Of a stretch of DNA of 53,154 bases, positions 8,261 to 16,428 are shown one piece after another. Position numbers and translations under genes: made by a program. This DNA comes from Ruminococcaceae bacterium UBA3215 (GTDB lineage Bacteria; Bacillota; Clostridia; Oscillospirales; Ruminococcaceae). Each line of letters begins with the position of its first letter. Position 1 is the stretch's first letter. The notes under the pieces are model-generated. The model saw only the letters and a program-made list of their open reading frames with translations. It did no database searches and was not told where the DNA came from. The DNA lies in NCBI GenBank assembly GCA_002363155.1, contig DEWH01000025.1, positions 1 to 53,154 of the forward strand. Reading direction: 5' to 3'.

Positions 8261-8709
8261 GTATTGATGAAATTCTTGAAATGATGGACGATATGCTTGA
8301 CAAGGCGGTGAATATGCCCTTTTCGAGCAAGAAGTCGCTGATCGACGTTGACAAGATGCGCGAGCTTATCGACGAGATCCGTCTCAATATGCCCCGCGAG
8401 ATAAAGCAGGCGCACGATCTCGTCAATGACCGAAAGACCATACTCAACGACGCGAAAAACGAGGCTGCGTCTATCGTTCAGCGTGCCGAACAGCGTGCAG
8501 CCGCAATGGTAGCACAGCAGGAGATAGTCCGCCAGGCTACCGCAAAGGCGAACGAGATCAATGCGGCAGCTCAGGAGCAGACCAAGGAACTGCGCGATAT
8601 GACCAACAAATATGTTGACAATATGCTCACCAAGATCGAGGAGCTTCTCTCCAATGACATAATCGACGTCAAGAAAGCCCGCAGCGCGTTAAAGAATACG
8701 ATCAAGTGA
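8257..8709 (+). CDS. Coiled-coil protein resembling V/F-type ATPase stalk subunits
   Basis: 150 residues, almost entirely helical and charged. A short N-terminal part (MSIDEILEMMDDMLDKA) is followed by heptad-like Ala/Glu/Gln/Lys helix from about residue 45 to 130. Homologues are often labelled ATPase or subunit H by coiled-coil similarity alone. The constant place after coaD in Clostridia hints at an envelope or division role, but this is unproven. GGAGGAAC precedes the ATG, which overlaps the coaD stop. A terminator follows at 8757. Confidence 0.75.
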   Translation: MSIDEILEMMDDMLDKAVNMPFSSKKSLIDVDKMRELIDEIRLNMPREIKQAHDLVNDRKTILNDAKNEAASIVQRAEQRAAAMVAQQEIVRQATAKANEINAAAQEQTKELRDMTNKYVDNMLTKIEELLSNDIIDVKKARSALKNTIK

Positions 8710-8748
8710 ACCGGTGAATAAGATAGCCTGCTGATTATTAATTCTCAA

Positions 8749-8781
8749 TTAAAAAAGTCCTCCTTTCGGAGGACTTTTTTT
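8749..8781. terminator. Bidirectional intrinsic terminator
   Basis: Stem GTCCTCC (8757-8763) pairs with GGAGGAC (8768-8774), with loop TTTC. Seven T follow on the plus strand, and a run of A before the stem gives the U-tract for the minus strand. It separates the convergent genes ending at 8709 and 8794. Confidence 0.92.
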
Positions 8782-8793
8782 GACATCATTCTA

Positions 8794-9501
8794 TCAGAAT
8801 AACTGATTGTAGAGAACTCCGCTCAGTGCGGAAGCATTGGAGCTGGCGACAGTACCCGATTTGGTATAAGTGCTGTTCGCGTCAAGATAGGCTGCGGTCT
8901 GCGCATAAGCGTTGATCGCAGTTGCCTGCTCGGACATGAAGCTTGCGTAGGAATTCTTCTTGCCGAAGATCTCCTCACGGGCTTCTGCGCTCGAATTGCT
9001 GAAAGTATCCTTATCAATGGAAAGCTTGCCGTCGTTTCCTACGGAAATGCCGACTTTAGCAAGTTTATTGGAGTAAGCGCTGGTCATTTTCGCAACAAAC
9101 TCGGATTTGCCGGAAACTGTGGAGTTGCCGGATCCTCTGGTTGAAGAGTAAAGCTCATTGTAGCTGTCAACAAAGGACTGTGCAGCGGAAAGTGCCTTCT
9201 CATTGTCAACCTCGCCTGTTTTGGCGTCCTCTTTGAATGCGGCCTCGAGATTCGATACCGCAGTCTTAAGGTTGGAAGAATACGTCTTGAGCTTGTCGTT
9301 GTTTGCAGCGGAATACGCGGTCGAAGACGATGTCTTCTTGTTTGTATTCTCAAGCTTGCTCGCAGCCTCCTTTGCGGAGTCGGCTGCATTCGACTTCTGC
9401 ATTGCGAAGTAGGACTTGTAGAGATTCTTGCTTACGCGGAAATCACTCCATTGATTGAGAACGTTACTCATGGACGAGTAAAATATACTCATGTCGCTCA
9501 T
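8794..9501 (-). CDS. Small FliD-like/flagellar-type protein
   Basis: 235 residues, rich in Ser, Ala, Asn and Lys and with only one pair of aromatic clusters, like flagellar filament or cap proteins. Residues of about 150-190 read as a FliD C-terminal motif: a KLAKVGISVGNDGKLSIDKD segment followed by a helix and EEIFG. The usual large middle region of a cap protein is absent. There is no signal peptide. It lies downstream of another unusual protein sharing a sigma-D-like promoter (10427-10453). Function as a cap or filament-associated protein is inferred only. Confidence 0.55.
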   Translation of the reverse strand: MSDMSIFYSSMSNVLNQWSDFRVSKNLYKSYFAMQKSNAADSAKEAASKLENTNKKTSSSTAYSAANNDKLKTYSSNLKTAVSNLEAAFKEDAKTGEVDNEKALSAAQSFVDSYNELYSSTRGSGNSTVSGKSEFVAKMTSAYSNKLAKVGISVGNDGKLSIDKDTFSNSSAEAREEIFGKKNSYASFMSEQATAINAYAQTAAYLDANSTYTKSGTVASSNASALSGVLYNQLF

Positions 9502-9640
9502 ATTATCACTTCCCTTCGATAGTGCGGATATGCCGGACCGTTCCCGTAATACGGCAGAAAGCGCATTTGGCGCGCATCACGCGGTAAGGCATACCGCCGA
9601 TTGAGCTGTGAATGATGTCATTTTCCGGCAACTGTACCGG

Positions 9641-10282
9641 TTACTGTGCAGCAGCCTGAGCCGCAGCGTCGGACTGGGCGTTGAATTCCTTCTCCCAGTC
9701 GTCAAATCCTTTGCGGACAAGTTCGGCAGTCTGATTGCAGACATCGGGAAGATCTCCTCCCCAGATGCCGGAGCATTCGCCGAAGCCCTTCTCGAACGCA
9801 TCTTTGACCTTCTTGAAGTTGTCGGGATCATTGCCCGCAAGACTCTTGGCAAAATCGAGGATACGATTTGCCGTCTTTTCCGCACCCCAGAAATCCTCGG
9901 AGCCGTCGCTCTCGATATAGTCGAGACCGTAGCTCTTCATTATGGACTCAAGTGTAAGCCCTTCCTTCTTACCGGAAGAATTAGCCGCCTGACCGAGGAG
10001 CTGCGAAACCATGTTCTTCATGCCTTCGTTCTTGATATTGAGAGCGGATTTGCCCGCGTGCTCAGTAGCTATGCCCTTGGTGTAGGTGTTGTTCTTAACG
10101 GAGCTGTCGGAGCGCTCGAACTTATCGGTGCGCTTTTCGGAAGCCTTTTCAGCCGATTTCTCTTCTGCCGCGGACGAGGTCTTCTTATCGGCATCTTCGA
10201 CCTTGCCGGTCTTCTGCTTTCCGTAAGCCTTGCCTGCATTAGCGGGAGAATAGCCGCCGTTTATGGAATTAAGCATGCTCAT
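9641..10282 (-). CDS. Unknown protein with disordered N-terminus (possibly DUF5610-like)
   Basis: 213 residues. Residues 1-80 are Lys/Ser/Glu-rich and probably disordered. From about 125 there is a compact domain with TANRILDFAKSLAG, a KKVKDAFEKGFGE segment and an aromatic C-terminal helix. This reminds me of DUF5610 domains found near flagellar genes, but I cannot confirm it. It ends in an Ala/Gln-rich tail. It precedes the FliD-like gene by 139 bases, and that gap holds a small GCGGTA/TACCGC hairpin. Confidence 0.5.
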   Translation of the reverse strand: MSMLNSINGGYSPANAGKAYGKQKTGKVEDADKKTSSAAEEKSAEKASEKRTDKFERSDSSVKNNTYTKGIATEHAGKSALNIKNEGMKNMVSQLLGQAANSSGKKEGLTLESIMKSYGLDYIESDGSEDFWGAEKTANRILDFAKSLAGNDPDNFKKVKDAFEKGFGECSGIWGGDLPDVCNQTAELVRKGFDDWEKEFNAQSDAAAQAAAQ

Positions 10283-10426
10283 ACGTTACCATTCCTTTCT
10301 TCCCGAGGTGCGGTATGAAAATGTACTTCTCATACCGATTCCTCCTTGAATTTTGTTGCCGGAGAATTTCCGTCTGCCCCGGAAAAAAGATCCGGCAAGG
10401 CGCAATTCCCTTACGCCTCGATTATT

Positions 10427-10453
10427 ATATCGTCATAAACTTTAAAAACTTTA
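10427..10453 (-). promoter_or_regulatory. Sigma-D (sigma-28)-like promoter
   Basis: Minus strand: TAAA (10450-10453), 15-base spacer, GACGATAT (10427-10434). The classic motility consensus is TAAA-N15-GCCGATAT, so 11 of 12 positions match. It lies about 145 bases upstream of the start at 10282. Confidence 0.6.
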
Positions 10454-10565
10454 GTAAAATATTAATATTTTTTCTCATTCTGCGTGAAATGCCTTAAAAC
10501 CGGCGCCAAATGCGCCCGGACGTGATATAATCGGACAAACACGCACAAAAAGTGCATCAATTTGC

Positions 10566-10594
10566 TTGACAAGCTGTTCAAAATAATGTAAAAT
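10566..10594 (+). promoter_or_regulatory. Sigma-A promoter of the AGCS symporter
   Basis: TTGACA at 10566-10571, 17 bases, TAAAAT at 10589-10594. The gene starts at 10642 with AGGAGG upstream. Confidence 0.75.
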
Positions 10595-10641
10595 CTTAAT
10601 ATATATTTATGGACATACTTTTTACCACAGGAGGACTGCCA

Positions 10642-12048
10642 ATGGAGGCAATCGACGTGATAATAAAACAGATAGATGATCTTGTTTGGGGCGTACCGCT
10701 GATAATTCTGATACTCGCCTGCGGCATTATGCTCACCATAAGGCTGCGCTTCGTTCAGATACGAAAGCTCGGCAAGGGCTTCAAATATATGCTGCATGAC
10801 GATGACAGCGGACACGGCGATGTTTCAAGCTTCGCCGCACTCTGCACTGCTCTTTCCGCCACAGTCGGCACCGGCAACATCGTGGGCGTTGCCACCGCGG
10901 TTTCGACGGGAGGCGCAGGCGCGCTCTTCTGGATGGAAATCGCTGCGCTCTTCGGTATGGCTACCAAATATGCGGAGGGGCTGCTTGCCATAAAGTACCG
11001 CACCAAAGACCATAACGGCAATATCCTCGGCGGTCCGTTCTACTACATAGAGAACGGCATGGGAAAAAAATGGAAGTGGCTCGCAAAGCTGTTCGCGTTC
11101 TTCGGAGTTTTTGCCGGAATAATGGGTATCGGTACATTCACCCAGATAAACGGTATAACCTCGGCAGTAAAGAACTACTTTGACCCGGAATCGCTCAATA
11201 CGGTCAGCATTTTCGGAAGTGAATACAGCATCTCGGTCATTATAGCCGGAATTATAATAACGGTACTTGCCGCACTTGTACTTATCGGCGGTCTGAAGAG
11301 CATATCTTCTGTTGCGCAGATAGTTGTTCCGGCAATGATAATCGCTTATGTGGGCTGCTGTCTGACAGTCCTGCTCACACACATACCCGAAATTCCCGCA
11401 GCGGCCGTCGAGATAGTTGAGAGTGCATTCGGTCTCCGCCCGATAGCAGGCGGTATCGCCGGTATCTCGATAGTTATCCTGTCGGCGCAGAAAGGTATAG
11501 CCCGCGGTATATTCTCGAATGAAGCGGGTCTCGGTTCCGCGCCTATCGCAGCATCTGCCGCAAAGACAAAAGAGCCTGTGAGACAAGGTCTTGTATCTAT
11601 GATAGGTACATTTATCGACACGATAATCGTCTGCACCATGACGGGACTTGTAATAGTTATCGCGGGAAGCCACAATAAGGGTCTGCAGGGCGTTGATATA
11701 ACGATAGACGCGTTCACCAGCGGACTCCCGCTCCCTCCGAGAGTAAGTGCATTCATAGTAATGGTGTGTCTCGCGGTATTCGCGTTTACGACGATCCTCG
11801 GCTGGAACTACTATTCCGAGCGCTGTCTTTCTTATCTGATAAAACCGCACAAGTATGTAACGATCAGTTACAGGTGGATCTACATAGCCGCTGTATTTAT
11901 CGGACCATATCTCACAGTTGAAGCTGTATGGGACATTGCAGACATCTTCAACGGACTTATGGCGCTGCCGAATATTGTCGCACTTGTTGCGCTTTCCGGT
12001 GTAGTACAGCGTGAAACAAAGGATTATCTGCAGCGGACAGGAGACTGA
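10642..12048 (+). CDS. Sodium/alanine (amino acid carrier) symporter, AGCS family
   Basis: 468 residues with about ten hydrophobic helices. It imports alanine or glycine with sodium across the cytoplasmic membrane. Signature segments: an N-terminal VWGVPLI helix, FAALCTALSATVGTGNIVGVATA, GGPFYYIENGMG, FSNEAGLGSAPIAASAA and GWNYYSE. The start at 10642 follows AGGAGGACTGCCA; an ATG 33 bases upstream lacks a ribosome site. It is followed after 19 bases by a DUF1273 gene. Confidence 0.93.
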   Translation: MEAIDVIIKQIDDLVWGVPLIILILACGIMLTIRLRFVQIRKLGKGFKYMLHDDDSGHGDVSSFAALCTALSATVGTGNIVGVATAVSTGGAGALFWMEIAALFGMATKYAEGLLAIKYRTKDHNGNILGGPFYYIENGMGKKWKWLAKLFAFFGVFAGIMGIGTFTQINGITSAVKNYFDPESLNTVSIFGSEYSISVIIAGIIITVLAALVLIGGLKSISSVAQIVVPAMIIAYVGCCLTVLLTHIPEIPAAAVEIVESAFGLRPIAGGIAGISIVILSAQKGIARGIFSNEAGLGSAPIAASAAKTKEPVRQGLVSMIGTFIDTIIVCTMTGLVIVIAGSHNKGLQGVDITIDAFTSGLPLPPRVSAFIVMVCLAVFAFTTILGWNYYSERCLSYLIKPHKYVTISYRWIYIAAVFIGPYLTVEAVWDIADIFNGLMALPNIVALVALSGVVQRETKDYLQRTGD

Positions 12049-12067
12049 CCGGACGGAGGTTTTAGCT

Positions 12068-12535
12068 ATGACAGTAAGCTTCACGGGACACAGGACAGCG
12101 GATCCTGCAATGATCGGTGAGAAGCTGTATGAAACGGTGAACGGGCTTGCCGGAGAGGGAGCGGACATTTTCTGCGCCGGCGGTGCGCTTGGCTTCGATA
12201 CACTTGCTGCGGAGGCGGTTATCCGCGTAAAGTCGGAAAAGCCGTGGATATCTCTGAAACTTGTGCTGCCCTGTCCTCCCGAACAGCAGACACGTTCGTT
12301 TTCCCGGGAAATGAAGGAGCAGTACTTCGATATCCTAATGTCAGCCGACGATACCGAGTACATCTCTCCGTTCTATACGGAAGGGTGTATGAAGGAGCGC
12401 AACCAGCGCCTTATTGATCTTGCCGACGTCTGCGTATGCTGGTATGACTCCCGCCGTTCCGCTTCCGGCACAGGTCAGACCGTCCGTATGGCGCAGCGCA
12501 AAGGCATTAAGATCATCAACCTGTTCATCGAGTGA
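12068..12535 (+). CDS. DUF1273 (YpsA-like) SLOG-superfamily protein
   Basis: 155 residues, Rossmann-like. It shows VSFTGHR at the start, the glycine-rich FCAGGALGFDTLAAEAV, an LPCPPEQ segment, GCMKERNQRLIDLAD, and a C-terminal SGTGQTV segment. SLOG proteins bind nucleotides or nucleotide-derived ligands. The B. subtilis homologue YpsA affects cell division, but the ligand is unknown. The start at 12068 was chosen over 12011 because GGACGGAGG precedes it and the upstream frame overlaps the symporter. It is probably cotranscribed with the symporter. Confidence 0.85.
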   Translation: MTVSFTGHRTADPAMIGEKLYETVNGLAGEGADIFCAGGALGFDTLAAEAVIRVKSEKPWISLKLVLPCPPEQQTRSFSREMKEQYFDILMSADDTEYISPFYTEGCMKERNQRLIDLADVCVCWYDSRRSASGTGQTVRMAQRKGIKIINLFIE

Positions 12536-12585
12536 CACTCTGCGCTGTTCTATCCGGAGACCGTCAAAGAAGTCGCTTCGCTTGA

Positions 12586-12647
12586 GAGACCGGGCTCTGC
12601 CCGGACCCGCCAGCCCCCTTTGAAAAAGGGGGCTGGACCCCCTAAAT
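12586..12647 (+). repeat. Family B extragenic palindromic repeat, copy 1
   Basis: Two hairpins: CCGGGC-TCT-GCCCGG, then CAGCCCCC pairing with GGGGGCTG across an A/T-rich loop, closing with CCTAAA. Related copies lie at 12770-12821 (inverted) and 47924-47978. Confidence 0.85.
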
Positions 12648-12687
12648 AAGTCCCGTGTCACGGAGATCAGTTACTAACATCATAAAT

Positions 12688-12727
12688 AAAAAGCCTGCTG
12701 AAAGTGTTGGTTTTCAACAGGCTTTTG
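12688..12727. terminator. Bidirectional terminator hairpin
   Basis: AAAAGCCTG pairs with CAGGCTTTT, extended inward by TGAAA/TTTCA with single bulges. T-rich flanks occur on both strands. It lies between the convergent DUF1273 and GH113-like genes and is framed by inverted family B repeats. Confidence 0.75.
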
Positions 12728-12769
12728 TTCTGTTCCGATTTCTTCTCACTTCCGTTATACGGGAATAGG

Positions 12770-12821
12770 TTTAGGATCCAGCCCTTTTTAAAGGGCTGGC
12801 GGGTCCGGGCAGAGCCCGGTT
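12770..12821 (-). repeat. Family B extragenic palindromic repeat, copy 2
   Basis: Minus strand: CCGGGC-TCT-GCCCGG, then CAGCCCTTT/AAAGGGCTG (shorter stem) and CCTAAA. It begins at the base next to the GH113-like stop codon (12822-12824). Confidence 0.85.
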
Positions 12822-13784
12822 CTAATCTCTGTTCCGATACCATTCTTTCAGCACGGATTCGGCTTTCTTGCCGTAGATCGTGAAGTCCTTGTTCTCGGAA
12901 GCTTTCTCCGCGGGAGGCAGAACTGCTTTCCAGTCCCACCAGAAGAACCCGCGGAAGTATGGCTCTTCCCACATCGTCTCCATCGCGCTCTGATAGAAGT
13001 CCGCCTGCTCCTGCTCATCGTACGGAGCATCGGGACGGTACTTGAAATCCCATGGGTACATCGTGCATCCGCGCTCGTTCCGTACTCCGATCTCCGCGAA
13101 CATCACCGGCTTTCCGTAATGCTCATGGCACCTGCGCACCGTTTCCCTGTGCTCCGCCCACTTCTTCCGCATCATATCAAGGGAATTGTCGTCGGGTGCG
13201 GAAACCGGGTAGTAAGCCGAAATGCCGATCACATCGACTGCTCCGAGCCAGCGGAACCGCAGCTCATCGCCGTGGTTTATATTATGCATTACTATGCCGG
13301 TGTACACCTCGCGTACCTTGCCGATCATTTCCGTGCAATGCCCCGCCTGTGAGTCCATTCCCGCCATTTCACAGCCGGTGCAGAGCATCTCGACTCCCTC
13401 TTCCTCGGCAAGCTTCGCGTAATACAGCATAAAGCGCGTGTATGATTCAAACCACTTGCCCCAGTAGAAGTCCGTCTCCGTCGGGAAGTTTATCCTCGCG
13501 CGCCATGAGCGGTCAAGGCAGTCCACCATAGGTTTCAGGCAGACTTTAAGCCCCAGCGCTTTGGCATTTCTTACCGCAGACCGTACCTCTTCGTCTGTCT
13601 GTGTCCTGCCGAACAGCGAGAATATGTTCAGCGAGTAGAAAGCCTCCTGGAAGCAGTTCACTGGAATGCATATCCAGTTCAGTCCGAGAGACGCAAGATA
13701 CTCCATTGACCGCTGCGCCTCCGCTGTCGCAAACTTTCCGCTTCCGGAATAAAACCCCCATGTATATCCCTTTATCATTTCCAT
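12822..13784 (-). CDS. GH113-like glycoside hydrolase (beta-mannanase type)
   Basis: 320 residues, a single TIM barrel with no signal peptide, so probably cytoplasmic. The N-terminal GYTWGFYSGSG and the strand-end acids match GH113: E139 in CTGCEMAG as likely acid/base and E231 in MFAEIGVR as likely nucleophile. Family members cleave beta-mannan or mannooligosaccharides; GH113 membership was judged by eye. The FWWDWKAVLPP segment near the end is an active-site aromatic loop. It is monocistronic with its own promoter (13823-13851) and a GGAGGAACAG ribosome site. Confidence 0.8.
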   Translation of the reverse strand: MEMIKGYTWGFYSGSGKFATAEAQRSMEYLASLGLNWICIPVNCFQEAFYSLNIFSLFGRTQTDEEVRSAVRNAKALGLKVCLKPMVDCLDRSWRARINFPTETDFYWGKWFESYTRFMLYYAKLAEEEGVEMLCTGCEMAGMDSQAGHCTEMIGKVREVYTGIVMHNINHGDELRFRWLGAVDVIGISAYYPVSAPDDNSLDMMRKKWAEHRETVRRCHEHYGKPVMFAEIGVRNERGCTMYPWDFKYRPDAPYDEQEQADFYQSAMETMWEEPYFRGFFWWDWKAVLPPAEKASENKDFTIYGKKAESVLKEWYRNRD

Positions 13785-13822
13785 AACCTGTTCCTCCGAT
13801 CAAATCTCCGGACATTTCAATT

Positions 13823-13851
13823 ACTATATCATACCTTGATTGAATTGTCAA
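13823..13851 (-). promoter_or_regulatory. Sigma-A promoter of the GH113-like gene
   Basis: Minus strand: TTGACA, 17 bases, TATAGT. About 38 bases lie between the -10 and the start at 13784. No obvious operator palindrome or cre-like site was recognised. Confidence 0.75.
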
Positions 13852-13984
13852 TCATTTACGGGAAAAATTGCATATTCATTTGCTTTCATATTGCCGAAAC
13901 ACCGTCCGGAAACGAAAATTTACGCCGGAAGAGGAATAATCCTGTTAATATAGCGGATTATTTTAGTTTTTTATGCAAAATATG

Positions 13985-14013
13985 TTGACAAATGCCGAAA
14001 AATGCGTTATAAT
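13985..14013 (+). promoter_or_regulatory. Sigma-A promoter of the HU gene
   Basis: TTGACA, 17 bases, TATAAT: a perfect consensus, as expected for an abundant protein. The ATG is at 14076. Confidence 0.88.
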
Positions 14014-14075
14014 ATGGGACAGTGCCGATAAAATGTCAGAATTCGGCAAAATACAACATTCAAGGAGTATTTATT

Positions 14076-14351
14076 ATGACAAAGACTGAACTTATTTCGG
14101 CTATCGCTGAAAAAACCGAACTCACAAAGAAGGATTCGGGCAAAGCACTCGATGCTTTCACAGCTGTTATCGCAGAAACTCTTGCTAAGGGCGAGAAGGT
14201 ACAGCTCGTTGGTTTCGGTACATTTGAAGCTCGTGAGCGTGCTGCAAGAACAGGCATCAACCCCCAGACAAAGAAGAAGATCAAGATCAAGGCAACAAAG
14301 GTTCCTGCTTTCAAGGCTGGACAGGGTCTCAAGGACGCAGTTGCCAAGTAA
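14076..14351 (+). CDS. hup: HU-type nucleoid DNA-binding protein
   Basis: 91 residues, the normal HU length. It binds and bends DNA as a dimer and compacts the nucleoid. Seen: MTKTELISAIAEKTELTKKD start, VQLVGFGTFEARERAAR, and NPQTKKKIKIKATKVPAFKAGQ covering the DNA-binding arm. The start at 14076 follows AAGGAG. The gene is monocistronic with a perfect promoter and a strong terminator. Confidence 0.97.
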   Translation: MTKTELISAIAEKTELTKKDSGKALDAFTAVIAETLAKGEKVQLVGFGTFEARERAARTGINPQTKKKIKIKATKVPAFKAGQGLKDAVAK

Positions 14352-14374
14352 GCTTCTCACAAAACAGAAATAAT

Positions 14375-14405
14375 GACCGGTCTTTTATATGACCGGTCTT
14401 TTTCT
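14375..14405 (+). terminator. Terminator of the HU gene
   Basis: GACCGGTC (14375-14382) pairs with GACCGGTC (14391-14398) across an 8-base loop and is followed by a T-rich tract. Confidence 0.88.
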
Positions 14406-14435
14406 TTTACAGTAAAGGCTATGCCCCATAAAGGA

Positions 14436-14470
14436 AAACCGCTTGCTGTGAACTCCGCAGCAAGCGGTTT
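14436..14470. terminator. Strong 13-bp hairpin, possible shared terminator
   Basis: AAACCGCTTGCTG pairs perfectly with CAGCAAGCGGTTT across a 9-base loop. It lies between HU and the convergent transketolase gene. The downstream T-rich run is weak on either strand, so a processing or barrier role is also possible. Confidence 0.55.
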
Positions 14471-14506
14471 ATGTCTTTTACACTTAATTAATATCTATCC
14501 ATAGAC

Positions 14507-14593
14507 AAAACCAAATAATTTTGTCACGATTCAGATATGCGCGCAGAGCGCGCTCCACAATTGTGCATTGTGCATTGTGCATTGTGCATTTAT
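14507..14593 (+). repeat. Family A repeat, long form, copy 3
   Basis: An 87-bp element: a conserved left arm (14507-14538), hairpin GCGCGC-AGA-GCGCGC, CTCC, then four 7-bp ATTGTGC units and ATTTAT. It is nearly identical to the inverted copy at 49440-49526 (four differences seen by eye). It ends at the base next to the transketolase stop codon. Confidence 0.92.
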
Positions 14594-15523
14594 CTATAGA
14601 GCGGCTTTTACTGTCGCAGTGATGTTCTCTGCAGAAAGTCCGAACTCTTTCAGAAGCGCAACTGCCGGTCCGGAATGACCGAACACGTCCTTTACGCCGA
14701 TCTTGATTACCGGCACGGGGTAAGTCTCAGTTACTACGGAAGCTACTGCGGAACCAAGACCGCCTATAACGCTGTGCTCCTCGACAGTAACGATCCTGCC
14801 TGTCTCACGGGCTGCCTTCTCGATTATCTCGCGGTCAATGGGCTTGATCGTGTGTATGTTGATGATGCGTGCATCGATCCCCTGCTCCGCAAGAGCCTTG
14901 CCTGCCTCGATAGCTTCGGCGACCATAAGTCCGGTAGCGATAATTGTGATATCCTTGCCGTCCTTTACTGTAACGCCCTTGCCCACTTCAAACCTGTATG
15001 TGTCGGGATCGTTGAATACCGGTACAGCAAGACGTCCGAAGCGCATATATGTAGGACCCTTGTAGTCAGCCATCGCAAGGACTGCCGCAGTAGCTTCAAC
15101 ATGGTCAGCGGGGTTGATCACCGTCATATTCGGTATTACCGACATAAGCGCGATATCCTCGCAGCACTGGTGCGAAGCACCGTCCTCGCCTACCGAGATG
15201 CCCGCGTGTGTAGCGCCGATCTTAACGTTAAGATTCGGATAGCCTATGCTGTTGCGGACAATCTCGAATGCACGTCCGGAAGCGAACATTGCGAACGAGC
15301 TTGCGAAAACAAGCTTTCCGGTAGTTGCGATACCTGCCGCAACGCCCATCATATTGGCTTCCGCGATACCGCAGTCGAAATGCTTTTCGGGATAAGCCTT
15401 CTTGAAAATACCGGTCTTTGTTGCAGCCGCAAGGTCAGCGTCAAGCACAACAAGATCGGGACGTATCTCGGCGAGCTTGCAGAGAGCTTCGCCGTAGCTT
15501 TCGCGTGTTGCTTTCTTATCCAT
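14594..15523 (-). CDS. Transketolase, C-terminal subunit (split enzyme)
   Basis: 309 residues. It covers the pyrimidine-binding and C-terminal domains of transketolase, which moves two-carbon ketol units in the pentose phosphate pathway. Seen: LDADLAAATKTG, FDCGIAEANMMGVAAGIA with the catalytic Glu, the GATHAGISVGEDGASHQ loop, and VTVEEHSVIGGLGSAVA in the last domain. It needs the partner encoded just upstream (15541-16383). Split transketolases are common in Clostridia and archaea. The stop touches a family A repeat. Confidence 0.93.
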   Translation of the reverse strand: MDKKATRESYGEALCKLAEIRPDLVVLDADLAAATKTGIFKKAYPEKHFDCGIAEANMMGVAAGIATTGKLVFASSFAMFASGRAFEIVRNSIGYPNLNVKIGATHAGISVGEDGASHQCCEDIALMSVIPNMTVINPADHVEATAAVLAMADYKGPTYMRFGRLAVPVFNDPDTYRFEVGKGVTVKDGKDITIIATGLMVAEAIEAGKALAEQGIDARIINIHTIKPIDREIIEKAARETGRIVTVEEHSVIGGLGSAVASVVTETYPVPVIKIGVKDVFGHSGPAVALLKEFGLSAENITATVKAAL

Positions 15524-15540
15524 AACCGTTATCTCCTTTC

Positions 15541-16383
15541 TTACTTCTCAAGCTCGGCAAGATGCGCCTTGAGCTCACTCATGGCGATGTTGTACTGCTC
15601 TTCATTGGGAGCCGCGCCGTGCCATGAAACGTTGTTCTCCATATAGGAAACGCCCTTGCCCTTTGTTGTTTTCTGGATTATAACGGTAGGCTGATTTGCC
15701 ACATTCTCCGCTTCATTGAATGCCTTTTCGATCTGGTCAAAATCGTGACCGTCGATGTTGATGACATGCCAGCCGAAAGCCTCAAATTTCTTATCTATAG
15801 GATAGGGGTTCATTACCTTGCTGATCTCGCCGTCGATCTGGAGGTTGTTGTTATCTACCACATAAACGAGATTGTCGAGCTGGTAGTGAGCGGCGAACAT
15901 TGCGGATTCCCACACCTGACCCTCTTCGATCTCGCCGTCACCGAGGATAGCATATACTTTGTAGGAGTCGCTTGAGATCTTGCCGGAAAGCGCCATTCCG
16001 CAGGCAGCGGATACGCCCTGACCGAGAGAGCCTGTGCTCATATCTATACCCGGACATTTGCCGAGCGAGGGGTGACCCTGGAGTCTCGAACCCTGCTTTC
16101 TGAGGGTTTTCAGCTCCTCAACGGGTATAAATCCTCTCTGTGCGAGCACCGCGTACAGTGCGGGAGCCGTATGACCCTTCGACAGCACAAGTCTGTCCCT
16201 GTCCTCCATTTCGGGGTTCTGAGGATCAACATGCATTCTGTGCATATAAAGATAAGTGAGTGTATCTGCTACGGAGAGGGATCCGCCCGGGTGACCGGCT
16301 TTTGCGTTATACACGCCCTCGATGATACCCATTCTTACCTTTGTTGCGGTGATCTCAAGATCTTTTCTGAGTTTTGCGTCCAT
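15541..16383 (-). CDS. Transketolase, N-terminal subunit (split enzyme)
   Basis: 280 residues. This is the thiamine diphosphate-binding half: GHPGGSLSVADTL near residue 30, SKGHTAPALY, then GDGEIEEGQVWESAMFAAHY and VVDNNNLQIDGE, which bind Mg and the diphosphate. AAAGGAAAG precedes the ATG. The stop lies 17 bases before the start of the C-terminal half, so both are translated from one message. Confidence 0.94.
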   Translation of the reverse strand: MDAKLRKDLEITATKVRMGIIEGVYNAKAGHPGGSLSVADTLTYLYMHRMHVDPQNPEMEDRDRLVLSKGHTAPALYAVLAQRGFIPVEELKTLRKQGSRLQGHPSLGKCPGIDMSTGSLGQGVSAACGMALSGKISSDSYKVYAILGDGEIEEGQVWESAMFAAHYQLDNLVYVVDNNNLQIDGEISKVMNPYPIDKKFEAFGWHVINIDGHDFDQIEKAFNEAENVANQPTVIIQKTTKGKGVSYMENNVSWHGAAPNEEQYNIAMSELKAHLAELEK

Positions 16384-16428
16384 AAGTTCTTTCCTTTCGT
16401 GGTATTTGTTATATTTGAAAATAAATTT

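Larger units (their letters stand above)
10283..10641. other. Divergent regulatory region, no gene
   Basis: The only gene-free stretch over 300 bases. It holds the divergent sigma-D-like promoter toward 10282 and the sigma-A promoter toward the symporter. There is also an AT-rich block at 10435-10480 and a GC-rich patch near 10500. No riboswitch or small gene was recognised. Confidence 0.6.

Noticed and set aside
10825..12363. Long antisense reading frame opposite the AGCS symporter
   Set aside because: Its protein is Cys/Tyr/Arg-rich with no domain, lacks a ribosome site and mirrors a clearly coding strand.
14594..16383. Broken transketolase
   Set aside because: Both halves have good starts, full domains and a normal gap; split transketolase is usual in Clostridia.
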